From contig JAFKAC010000028.1 in assembly GCA_025766275.1 (NCBI GenBank), positions 248,001 through 312,000 of the forward strand: 64,000 nucleotides of DNA, given 5' to 3'. The position numbers and the translations under genes are program-made. This document shows, piece after piece, positions 20,001 to 29,432 of this stretch. The notes beneath the pieces were generated by a model. The model was not told the origin of the DNA. It made no database searches and saw nothing but the letters and a program-made list of their open reading frames with translations. Each line of letters starts with the position of its first letter. Within the stretch, counting starts at the first letter, position 1. The DNA is from Lactarius indigo. Taxonomy: Eukaryota; Basidiomycota; Agaricomycetes; Russulales; Russulaceae.

Positions 20001-23000
20001 AGAAGGGCCTTCTGGTACATGGTACATGGATTACTCCTATGCTTATTCAGAGCCACCTTCTTGAAGCCGGTCACAAGTCTCGACACGTCCGTGCAGTACT
20101 CAATCCAAATGACAAACAAGATGTCTTGCTCGCGTTCACTCTGCTCCAGGACATATGGAGACTTCCTCGGCTCACATCTGGAACTCCTGGTCGTATCAAA
20201 GCCCGAGACTCGCTTCGCGTATTCGGCTCTATGTGTTATCACTTCCTTATGCCATATATCTGCGTTGACTTGTCCATTGAGGACCAACTCGAATACCTGA
20301 GCTACGCGGCACACCTAGCCTTGGCTCTCTACGCTCACGACAACGCATGCAGCAACTTCGTCCCCACTGCGCTCTATATTGACCTTATGATTATGGTCAA
20401 AAACGTTTTCTTTTGTGTGGCGAAGGCTAAGATAGATACCCCTAACAGTGACTTTAATATTATACTTCTTGGCACTGATCGCCTTGAAAATCTCTTCAGC
20501 TGCCTACGGACTATTGTGGGCAACGATGCCAACGTCGACAATTACCAACTTGGCTCCCGTCTAACTGGAACCATGGAGTCTATGAACATTTTAGCTTTGC
20601 ACCCCGAATGGGATAAGGCACCACGGCGTCTGCATCTTCCGTGCGTGTCTCAGGATTCATCCACAATTCCTGATTCCGCAGATCACATCTCTCCACGCTC
20701 ATGGAGGGCGTCTCAAGCCCTCAACTCCGTCACACCTCCCACTGTGTGGATCCGGGGTCGGCGCAAGCTTGAAGCGGACTACCCATTTGTCTGCAACGTC
20801 CTCAGTGCTGTTATGGCAATCCCCAACGCCACAATACTTGCACCCTTTGGTACCCTCCTTGTGCACACATCCACCCCCGGCGATGAAATGGAGGACTTGG
20901 AGTTATCGCATGACGACGTCCTTCATGGCCTTGTACCAGGGGCTGTCATGTTGGACCACACAGATGTTTCCGCTACTGGTGACGGGGTATGTGAACTCGA
21001 AGATGCCGCGACTTCTCTGGACTGGGATCCCGAACAACATGCGTTCAGCAATGTTGTTATGGTCGACGATGGCACTAGCACACTAAAGAAGTCTCGGGCA
21101 TTGTCCTTATTGTTCAAATATAGTAATTCGACAAGCTCAACAGATCGGCTTCGTAGGGTCCAGCAGCAGGCGCGCTATGTGCAGCCAGAGCCCAAGACTC
21201 TTGTGGACGACTCCTCTGAGGAACTCTGCGACATCCTTATGGTAGACAACCCCGTAGCCACACTCCTCTCATGCGAAGACAACATATTTCTTTGTATCGG
21301 CGAAGTTATTGGTATACATATCGGATCAAAAGCCGTAGACCATCTGCGTCTCGATGCCCTTCTCGAGGACAGCATTCGTATCACGTACCAGGCTTACAGT
21401 CTAGTCTGCACTATCCCTGGCGACAACAATCCCAACAATAATACACGTGCTGGAAAGTACGACTGGCAAGCGCAAAGTCTTCTACCCATGAGATTCAAAG
21501 TCCCAGGAAATCTCGTTCAGCCCATTAATCCCGCCCTAGCCATGCCGTCCTCGCACATGCCCGCATACCTATTCGAAACATCCACACTTATTGCGTTTGC
21601 ATCCAGCCTTCGCGACCGACTGTCTAAGCCCCAGCTCAAACTTATTCCACAAACGGAGCCAACTGACCGCTTTCCTTACCGTGAAGGATCGGGTAAGTGC
21701 TCATCTTCGTTACTAGGTCATCAGGCTTTAGTTGACGCTTCTCAGGGATGGCCTGCTTCGTTGCAGAGACTATTTACGAGGTGCGGGAGCTCAGCTCGCA
21801 TGAGTGCCCAGCATGTGAGCCTCCAGTCCAACTCGACGCAGTCAATGGTCAGCGTGTACTTGCACACATCGGGAGTCATGTATTACACGATCCAACCCTT
21901 GACAAGTCAGGGGAGCCATGCGGGCTCTGCCTCCAACCTGCTAATACATGCGCCATCTATCTCACGAAACGCTCCGGACGGAACTATCAGTGGACACTCA
22001 ATTATGGTGGCATTGTACCATGCCCTAATGCGACTAACTTCTCATATTCCACTGCTATGGTATCTTCCGAATCATCTCCATGCTCAAATGTCCCTCTCCG
22101 ATGCCCCTACTGCCCAGATGGATCCCCAGCTGTCTGGCGGTACAATATGCGACCGCATTTCCAACTTCGACACCAAGGCGTTGATGCCACAAAGCACGAA
22201 GACCTCTGGAAGATAACTGCAGAGGAGGCCAATGCAATGGCTAAGATTTGGGAGAACCGCCATAAGCAGCCCAAGCGACGTGGCAAAGGGAGGAAGAAGG
22301 TTCCTCTGAAGCTTTCAGAGGCACATAGTTCCCGTAGACTTTCGGGGTATGTGGTGCCTGGATTGATATCCAAAGCTTGCTAATCACATGAGAAATTATA
22401 GTTTTATTGCACGCGAAGATGACATGATACACGACGACGAGCTAGATCCGATCGAAGAGGGCCCCAGTGGGCATGAGGCGTGGTCTGGCAGTGATGGTGA
22501 ATCAGAGGCCGTGTCGATTGAAAGAAGTGCACGACCAGGGTCAGATAGTGAGACGCCAGATGGCGCCGAAGATGGAGAGGATGGGCTGGGAGAGTTGGAA
22601 GGTGGTAATGAGAGAGACGTTGAAGACAAGTCCGAGTCTGCGACAGGGGCTGTCAGAGATGTCGTAGTAGAGACAAGTGAACACACACCTAGTAAGTCGT
22701 CCCTTCCCATTTGCATCCCTTGACGCTGACAAACATCCTCTCTTCTTAGTTGCTAACATCGGCGTCCCAGTGTCACTGCCCACAGACATTGCGACGTGCC
22801 ACACCTCCAGCGTGACCAAACACCCGACTGGGACCGAAGACGAGGGCGGGGGTCTCCTTGGGGGCGCCCAAATGTCCTCATTTGGACGCAAACGGAAACT
22901 GCGCAATATGTGCGACGTTTCTGCGTGCTTGTGTGGGAATTCAGCAGCACCATCAGCGGGGCAGGCAGCCAGTGGTGAGGTAGTTTGCTGCAGAGTTGCA

Positions 23001-23330
23001 GGCTGCGAAACAAAATGGGTGAGCGATGCATCCAGTCACAATATACTGATACTAAACCATACCAGTATCATATTGCATGCGTTGGGCTTTCATTCTCACC
23101 CAAGAGTTGGACTTGCGAGGTGTGCCAGAGCGACACAGGCATGCTGAAAAGGAGGCGTATGTGAAGGCGGCAATGAATTACCGAGCCGATTGCCATATTT
23201 AGTAGGCGCGAGAATGTGATACCATATTCGGATAGGCGCCCGCTTATGTAAATACCTACCCCCCTTTCCCTATCGGCCTTATGAGATTTTTGTACCCCCT
23301 ATATCTAACTGCATTTCCGCGAGCCCCTTG
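17038..23330 (+). mobile_element. 6.3-kb P/THAP9-like DNA transposon with one large intact gene
   Basis: The 14-bp terminal inverted repeats CAAGGGGCTCGCGG (17038-17051) and its complement (23317-23330) are perfect, and flanked by the 8-bp direct repeat TATCAACC (17030-17037 and 23331-23338). An AAGGGG-start parse with a 10-bp duplication is also possible. The flanks join into the GUP1 sequence ...GACTGCG TATCAACC CGCCGCCCG..., matching GACTGCGTATCGAGCCGTCG at 55910-55930, so the empty site is visible. Internal G-rich stretches (17081-17092, 23257-23272 inverted) may be subterminal repeats. A single seven-exon gene fills the element. Confidence 0.85.
17423..23164 (+). CDS. Large transposase-like protein: zinc finger, P/THAP9-like core, PHD finger
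   Basis: Seven exons (17423-18285, 18331-19546, 19622-21692, 21746-22346, 22402-22691, 22750-23018, 23066-23164) join in one frame of 1802 codons, all introns GT-AG. Start ATG 17423 is preferred; an in-frame ATG at 17348 is possible. Features: C2HC/BED-like finger near residues 24-51 (CDICH...QHRGSPGC); LMIDEIAQEMRPRW near 633; SIASDGEAKRGK near 755; DWKHVAAKRPRN near 806; GTDRLENLFSCLR near 978. The last three resemble the DG, D..H..K..RN and LE..F..R motifs of P-element/THAP9 transposases. A Cys/His-rich block (CPYC...MRPHFQLRH) follows, then an acidic linker, and a C-terminal PHD finger (CLCG...GCETKWYHIACVG...WTCEVC). Family assignment is inferred; hAT is the main alternative given the 8-bp duplication. 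Confidence 0.72.
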
Positions 23331-23894
23331 TATCAACCCGCCGCCCGTGGCGCGATATCTTTTGGGCTCAGCCTTGAGGACGTTTCAAGATTGGGTTTGT
23401 CCACCGAGATCGTTTCGTGGCATCTTCACGAATTATAGCTTCCGTCTTGGCCGTGATGGCACCATGTCTCGACGCACTTCCACCCCAGCACACCTCCATG
23501 GACACTCGACATGCCACAAGTCGGCCCACAGCTGGTAATGTCACTGTGACCTCCTCCACCGTTCCCGCACCACTACTCAAGGCTTAATATCAATTATCCC
23601 TTATCGCGTGAAAGGCCGACTCCTTGAAGTCTTCGTCCACTCGCGTCTGATCAGTGTCATTTCTTGGTCTCCGGCCTTTGCTCCCATTAGAATCCCAGAA
23701 AGTCTAGCGATGTCGAGACTGGGAGGTGGACACCGGTGTGACCTCTTACTTACGCTCTTGGGAACAAACTTCATCTACTTATCGATTCTTTCCGGAACCC
23801 ACCTACCTATCCGACAAACTCATCGCAAAGCTGTGCGTCCAGTGACTTCGAAGTGGGTTATATAAACGACGCAACAGGAGCTACACGTATGAAC
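23331..23894 (-). pseudogene. GUP1-like relic 1, 5' remnant and spacer
   Basis: The first bases continue the GUP1 relic split by the transposon (CGCCGCCCGTGGCGCGATATC aligns, to about 23400). The rest, to the stop of GUP1 copy A, has no recognisable gene. The whole stretch is repeated at 54336-54926 with small changes. Confidence 0.55.
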
Positions 23895-26043
23895 TTAACA
23901 TCGACGCTGTATCCCTCGGCGTAGTTCTTCCTCCCTGGTCAATCAAAGCCCAGTCAGCAATAAATCGGGCTGGATCCAACGACAACAACACGTACCTGTA
24001 CTCGAACATGAGTTGTACGCCGACGAACAGGCACGCACAAGCGCCGAACAAGAAGCGAATGCCTGCAACGTTTGCGCGTCCCCCCAATCAGCAAAGAGGG
24101 GGCCCAACAATAGTTCTCAAAAAAGACGTACCCGCCCAGCTGCCGATCAGTTCATGCGCGAAATACTGCGCGCCGTCGATGCCGAGAACGAACCCGACCA
24201 GATTCGCGCCCATCATCAACAAGACGTTGCACACCCCGCCAGCCGCGCACGCATGACGGTACCACCACTTGTCCCCGAACTACGCAAAAGATGAGCTTCA
24301 CGTCTCAAGTCGTCCGTCCCCCCCGCCTGCACGTACCAGCGACGGCGGGAACGCCTTCCTGGCCGCGACTTCCGGTAGGATGAACAGCGCGGCGAGCCAG
24401 CCCCAAGCCAACAGCCTTGGGCTCAGGTCGTGCCAGAGCGCGACGAATGTAAAGACGACGATGCTGGTCGCGGCGAGCCGCTGGGTTCCGCCGAGCGGGA
24501 TGTAGAGGTATCGCACGATCCAGAGGTTGTACGAGCGATGCCATGCGCGCCAAAAGCCCAGCGCCGAGCAGTTGTTCGCCATGCAGCGTACCATGTTCTC
24601 CGGGGGGTCGAGCCCGTCCACGAGTGCCCACAGGCGGAAGAAACGCCAGGGTAGCAGCAGCTTTACGTTAGTTCATCAGCCCACTTTTGTCCCGTGGATT
24701 ATAGGGATTTTTTTTTTTCTTTTTACGCACTTTGAGCCAGACGAAAATGAGGTTCCAAAAGCCGACCATGGACAGTTGGGCAGGAGTCATGCCGCCCCAC
24801 GCGTGCGCGTCCTTGATCGCGACGACGTACATCACGTGTATGAGCGTTTCCATCGTAAGCAGTCCGATGACAAATCGGACTGCGTATCGAGCCGTCGCCC
24901 GCGGCGCCATCTCTTTTGGGCGCGAGAGCTAGATTCGCAAAAAAAAACGCCTGTAGCAGGGGCTGAGGAACGGGAGATGGCGGTGCGCACCTGCCACATG
25001 AAATCGTTAAAGGTAAGTATCGGGCCCGCGATGTAGAGCGGCGCGTAGAGCGCGTACGCGAGATAATTCTTCAAGGTGTACGTGGCGCGCGGGTGGTACA
25101 CAGCCGCGCGCTTCTTGTCGGTTAACGTGCCTCCAGGCTGTGATCACTCTGCGTCAACCCCGTGAACTCGCGAGAACGTTAACGAGTAGGAGTATGTCGT
25201 ACATCCGCGATGCCGATATGGTTGCAGGCCCAATGGTAGTCGATGCCGAATGACACGAGGTGCAACATGGTAAGGTTAAAGCTGACGTGCCAACGAGGAT
25301 ATACCCCACGCTAGCCGTCCTGTCAAGGTACAATCAACTCCGATGAAGAACATACGGTAATGAGCACGGCGTACCAGGAAGGCAAATCCCGAGTGCAAAT
25401 TAGCAAAGGCATAGCCTCCGTACCACTCGTTCGCAACGAGCACAGCGCCATTGAAGAGCCACGTGGCTGGAACGGCAAGCCGTGTTCCGGCCGTCGCTTT
25501 GGCAAGTACATAGTTTGTTGATAATATGATAAGGACCTTGATAATACTGGCACCGTGTAGGACGGAAAGCATGAGTAGTGAGAAGATAAGATAGAAAGGG
25601 ATGCGGTGCAGGTTATTAGTCGGAGATGAGTCGCGGAGAATGGGGCGCGTGTAGACATATTTGAGAGCGAAGAAGGCGGCCATGAGCGCAGCGAGGGCCG
25701 GGAGGTTTAGACGAAAGGAGCGGTACTGTGCATCGCTGTTGTCCTGTGATAGCACGTCAGCGTATTTGAACGTGTGAATAAACGATCAGGGAATTTCGGG
25801 AGATTCATGACGGTGAGATGGATATTGAGTAACAACGCGGAAGAATAATAATTACTCGCGACAAGAAGCAAGACTCACAACTTTGCTTCCAGGTAACCAG
25901 CCATTAGCTAACCTATGCCGATACAATTCGTAATTGGGAAGTGTTTCTGAGACGAATGATGCCTGAGTCGGGGGAGCCAGTATGGATGAGAAGAAATACA
26001 CGCACTGGTGCAGCAGCAATTCAATATAAATCTCACTCTCCAT
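23895..26043 (-). pseudogene. GUP1: GUP1-like MBOAT O-acyltransferase, copy A, one nonsense codon
   Basis: The exon structure matches the intact copy at 54927-57075, including the first intron at 25744-25878 (GTGAGT...CACAG). Multi-pass MBOAT motifs are present: [45 protein letters not shown]. In exon 3 the codon that is TGG (Trp) in the other copy is TAG at 25311-25313, so the product would stop at about residue 180 of 547. The rest is open, suggesting recent loss. Gup1 family proteins remodel GPI-anchor lipids in the ER membrane of fungi. It is divergent from the STAND fragment at 26417. Confidence 0.8.
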
Positions 26044-26416
26044 ATAGCATATAGTGTACGTTCTGAGGAGTTCCGAGCCAACCACGGACGAATCAGTGGA
26101 CGAGATGCCATAGGCCCATAGCGACAGCGACTACGTCGGATTGTCGTCAGCTCTAGCGGACTAGTTAGTATAGGACGAATGACACCTTAGGCCATACAAA
26201 TATGAGTTATGGCTAGGGGCAATGGAATATATGGCGTATATGTGATGGCCTGTGAAGATGATATGGAACCCTGACTCGGATGAGGGACTGAAAACCACCA
26301 CTCCAAGTTTGTTACGATCACATCACGTGACTGTGCCCACCGCCACACCCGACACACCCGCTGCTCCGGTTGAAGCGTTCCCTCTGAATTCCAACTCAAA
26401 CACATTCCAGTTAACA

Positions 26417-26545
26417 ATGCCTAACTTTCAACTGATTCTCAATGCAGTGAAAAAATATGCTGAGCAGACTGGGATATATCTAAAGGACGATCTGTTCGCC
26501 GACAAGGTCAGGGGCTGTGACTCTCTGCATGCCGTCCTCCCTTGA
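26417..26545 (+). pseudogene. Truncated STAND receptor N-terminus (42 codons)
   Basis: The frame starts MPNFQLILNAVKKYAEQTGI and matches the first exon of NLR1 (MSNFQSILDAVDKYAEQTGI) through DSLHAVLP, then stops. What follows is not NLR sequence but a GUP1 exon-1 fragment, so a rearrangement breakpoint truncated it. An in-frame start at 26252 would extend it to 97 codons. It is identical in unit 3 (57449-57577). It keeps the divergent GUP1/NLR arrangement with 370 bp between the starts. Confidence 0.75.
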
Positions 26546-26690
26546 CCGATACGATGCATAACTGGGAAGTGTTTCTGAAACGAATTCTACCTAAGTTGGA
26601 GGCAATATACAAGAGAAGGAATGCATGTACTGGAGAAGCTGACCTCTATGGGCGTGCAGATCATCCACGATAATGCGACGATAAATACGA
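26546..26690 (-). pseudogene. GUP1 exon-1 fragment
   Basis: The bases CCGATACGATGCATAACTGG and on resemble CCGATACAATTCGTAATTGG at 25919, the GUP1 first exon, for roughly 100 bp. It directly abuts the truncated STAND fragment. No other gene is seen up to 26963. Confidence 0.55.
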
Positions 26691-26963
26691 AATAATAGAA
26701 GAACTCGTACATCTGCCGTGAATGAGTGCGCTGAAGGTGCGTCAATGGTACACTAAGGCGGACGACACCACCGCAGCACTGTCACTTGTTGTGGTTGTTT
26801 CTGCCTGTGATGACCTCGAGTGAGGGGCGAGGTGCAGGCATTTGAAGAGCAAAGTCTACTGGTGCCAATATCTGTATCATTGCAACATACAGTTGATGGC
26901 CGTCGTTGCACGGAGTGCCCTTGAATTACGAAATCGATGTATTGATCTGACTTGCTGCACGCC

Positions 26964-27363
26964 ATGCGCTTTCGTGCCACAATTCAGAATGTCCCCACCT
27001 TTTATCGTGAGCCCTGGCAAGCCCAGTTTGACAGCCTGTATAAATAACCGCGACGCGTACATGGGTCTTACCAAACCATGGAGAAGCTTCACAAGAAATC
27101 ATCAACTTCGATGAGACACCTAAGCGTACCATTGAATGAGAACCCCACCAGAAGGATCCACATAGATGCTCTTCATCAAATACCGCACCCTCACCCACTC
27201 CAACGACGAGATCGTCCTCAACCTGCCTACCGACACGTTGTCCACTGCACTGCACTCCGCCTCAGTGGAACACACCGGCACGAACAAAATCATCTACACC
27301 AGGGACTCGGCTGATATTGGCAGGGTGCTGACGTTCTACATCCCATCCGTGCTCGACGACTGA
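26964..27363 (+). pseudogene. HUS1: HUS1-like checkpoint clamp gene, internally deleted copy A
   Basis: The start ATG CGC TTT CGT GCC encodes MRFRATIQNVPTFYR, the conserved HUS1 N-terminus. Then frames break (QEIINFDET-like segment), followed by NDEIVLNLPTDTLSTALHSA and, directly, RVLTFYIPSVLDD and a stop. The middle of the protein is missing relative to unit 3: about 1.2 kb is deleted at a TCGTC microhomology. HUS1 is a subunit of the 9-1-1 DNA-damage sliding clamp. The copy cannot be functional. Confidence 0.65.
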
Positions 27364-27747
27364 AAGTACTGAATGACCATACAAGTAAGGCGTAATTAAT
27401 AAATTATTATCTTGAACGATGCGCCCTACTCTAATAACAGTTCCTCAGATGGTTTTCAATGAAAGACGGCGCACAGCTCTGATACTGCGCCTTTGCGATG
27501 TTATGCACCACGGTTTCCCTTTCCGATGCTCAGTTCTCTTGTCTTCAACCCGTCCACGAGGCAGTGGCTACCATGGAGGAGTTGCGTCAGGGCTGAAGGG
27601 GTTGGCCCCCATTTTGATTTGTCATGGGTACAATTGTCTGGCCTCGGCTAAAGGACACCGAAGGCCGGCCTAATGAGTTCATTGTCTCGGGATTATGTAA
27701 CCCCGAGGTTCCGTTTTGCTTGATGCCTTCACTTGTCAACGTCGACG

Positions 27748-28193
27748 ATGTCTGCCATCCCCACCTCCTCTCGACGGATTTTTATCCTCACCAGCTTCCA
27801 AAATCTCCCTACGTACTGCATTTACACGCAGTTCACAATGGCACAACGGCCTCCCGTATCATCGCCGCCCTCACGGCATCACCACCACCGCCACCCGCGT
27901 CTTCAGAGCCAAGCACACACTTCCGCATCACCCTCCGACGCTCCGGTATCTCCCTCGGCAAACTCGCTCAGGGAACCCCCGCTGCTCTCGGCTTGAGGCG
28001 GCGGACGGTGTATGACTTGCACACGCCCGAGGCCGCTGGCATGATACTCCCCATGAAGGAACTCGTTGAGGTGGAAAACGTGCTGGTGAGCACTGTGCGG
28101 ATGTTGGGACAGCAGAGAGCGGAACGCAAGGCCCCGCGCGGGTTATTGTGGTTGGATCGAAGGTTGGGTCACTGTGACTGGTTACGTTCGTAG
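27748..28193 (+). pseudogene. Mitochondrial ribosomal protein uL30m (L30/MRPL33-like), copy A
   Basis: The C-terminal part THFRITLRRSGISLGK, LGLRRRTVYDLHTPEAAGM, KELVEVENV is the uL30 fold, preceded by an N-terminus like a mitochondrial targeting sequence (MSAIPTSSRRIF at ATG 27748). Start and L30 segment are in different frames here, but in one frame in unit 3, so this copy has a frameshift near 27800 or an unseen intron. An adjoining 84-codon frame at 27419-27673 is unrecognised. Confidence 0.6.
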
Positions 28194-28458
28194 GTCTGTG
28201 CCCTTCTTTGCGTCGAGCGTAATGATAGAGGAGAACCCACAGTTTATAGGGAATGCCCATGCCATCGAGACTAGTACGGTCGTCCTGAAGAAGCTCCTAT
28301 TGACTCCCTGTAGACCAATCGACTTCCTCTATCTCGATAGGCCTTGCCCTGTCTCGTTCCCATTGAAGGATTTACCAAAAAAGCATCGAGGACGGTATTT
28401 ACAACACGCATATAATTACATTCGATTTCATCATTCCCATATCCCCCCAACCCTCTAG
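28174..28458 (+). other. 94-codon ORF of unknown status
   Basis: An open frame (starts MTGYVRRSVPFFASS) overlaps the end of the uL30m frame and is kept in unit 3 (60420-60704) but broken in unit 2. No domain recognised. Because the units are recent duplicates, conservation is weak evidence for coding. Confidence 0.2.
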
Positions 28459-28479
28459 TCGAAGCAGGTGCGGCTGTGC

Positions 28480-29130
28480 GGCCCACACCACACGGCTGGA
28501 TCGGCGCTCGAACACCGCCAAGAAATACTACGCACGAGAACGCGGGAGGCCGATGTCTGGATGTAACGATCTCAATCAGGCGACGGCGGTTTAATATGCA
28601 GCTCATCGACTCGTAAGCGAAGCCAACCGCGCCCATATATCAGCAAGACTTTGGACATCCCGCTGCCGCGCACAGGTGAATCGTCACATCCCCTCGAACT
28701 GTGAGACTAAATAAAATAAGAGTCAGACTAACCTCTGGAACATAGGCACATCAACGTACCCAACTGGGACGGTGGAGACGCCATCCTCAGGCAGGAAGAG
28801 ACGGGACGAACAGCACAGTGAGCCAACCTCACGTCAAGAGCCTTTGCAAAAGGTCGTGCTGCCCAAGTGCGATGAATGTAAGGGTGAGGATATTGACGAG
28901 CGGTGCCGCATCCCAGAAATTAGATACCATGGTCATTCGCCATACAGTGTATGGTGGGCACCACGTCCTTTTGGGGTCCAAGCCATCTGTGGACGCTGAT
29001 AAGTGGAAGAAACACCACAGCACGACAGCAACTACGTCAGATATCATTAGCTCCCGTTTGGATGAGGACGATTTGGGACATACCTTGAGCCAGACAACGA
29101 TAAGGCACGGCTAGGAGGGTGATGAAACGT
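28480..29130 (-). pseudogene. GUP1-like relic upstream of NLR1
   Basis: Minus-strand frames contain degraded MBOAT segments: WCFFHLSASTDGLDP versus [15 protein letters not shown] in the intact copy, then NILTLTFIALGQHDLLQRLL versus [20 protein letters not shown], and MGAVGFAYESMS near the C-terminus. Frames are broken. Equivalent relics lie before NLR2 and NLR3, so each receptor has a dead GUP1 as divergent neighbour. Confidence 0.7.
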
Positions 29131-29432
29131 AGTGCAACATGTAGTACACGTGATAACCTGTAAAGGTGGTTACTATCGTATTGAGTGTTCCAGTAGTACG
29201 TCTGGACGCAGTGTAAAATCTCCTCGCAAACACGTCGTTGGTGACTCGGTCCACCGCCGCAAGGGCTCTACAGGCGTGAGACTGCAACGGCCCGGGCGCC
29301 GCCGACTGCGCTGCACTGCATTAGCGCTGCCAGTGTACTGCCACCCAGCTACAGTACTGTCCTGCCAGACCGTCGCATACGTCGTATCCACTTACAACTT
29401 CCATCCGAACTCGAATACGCCAACCCTCTCAA

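Larger units (their letters stand above)
23340..29432. repeat. Segmental duplication, unit 1 (GUP1 to NLR1 promoter)
   Basis: This stretch is collinear and highly similar to 54336-61678: GUP1 copy, truncated STAND N-terminus, HUS1 relic, uL30m, GUP1 relic. Offset is 1032 bp beyond 30 kb at GUP1 (25743 versus 56775). The main structural difference is about 1.2 kb present in HUS1 of unit 3 but missing here. Confidence 0.9.

Noticed and set aside
17038..23330. KDZ (Kyakuja/Dileera/Zisupton) or hAT assignment of the large DNA transposon
   Set aside because: I do not see the cysteine-cluster and KDZ core motifs or the hAT C-terminal dimerisation motif; P/THAP9-like motifs fit better. hAT is not fully excluded.
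24305..24631. Arginine-rich 108-codon frame opposite or beside GUP1
   Set aside because: Frame shadow of the MBOAT exon; the other frame carries all family motifs.
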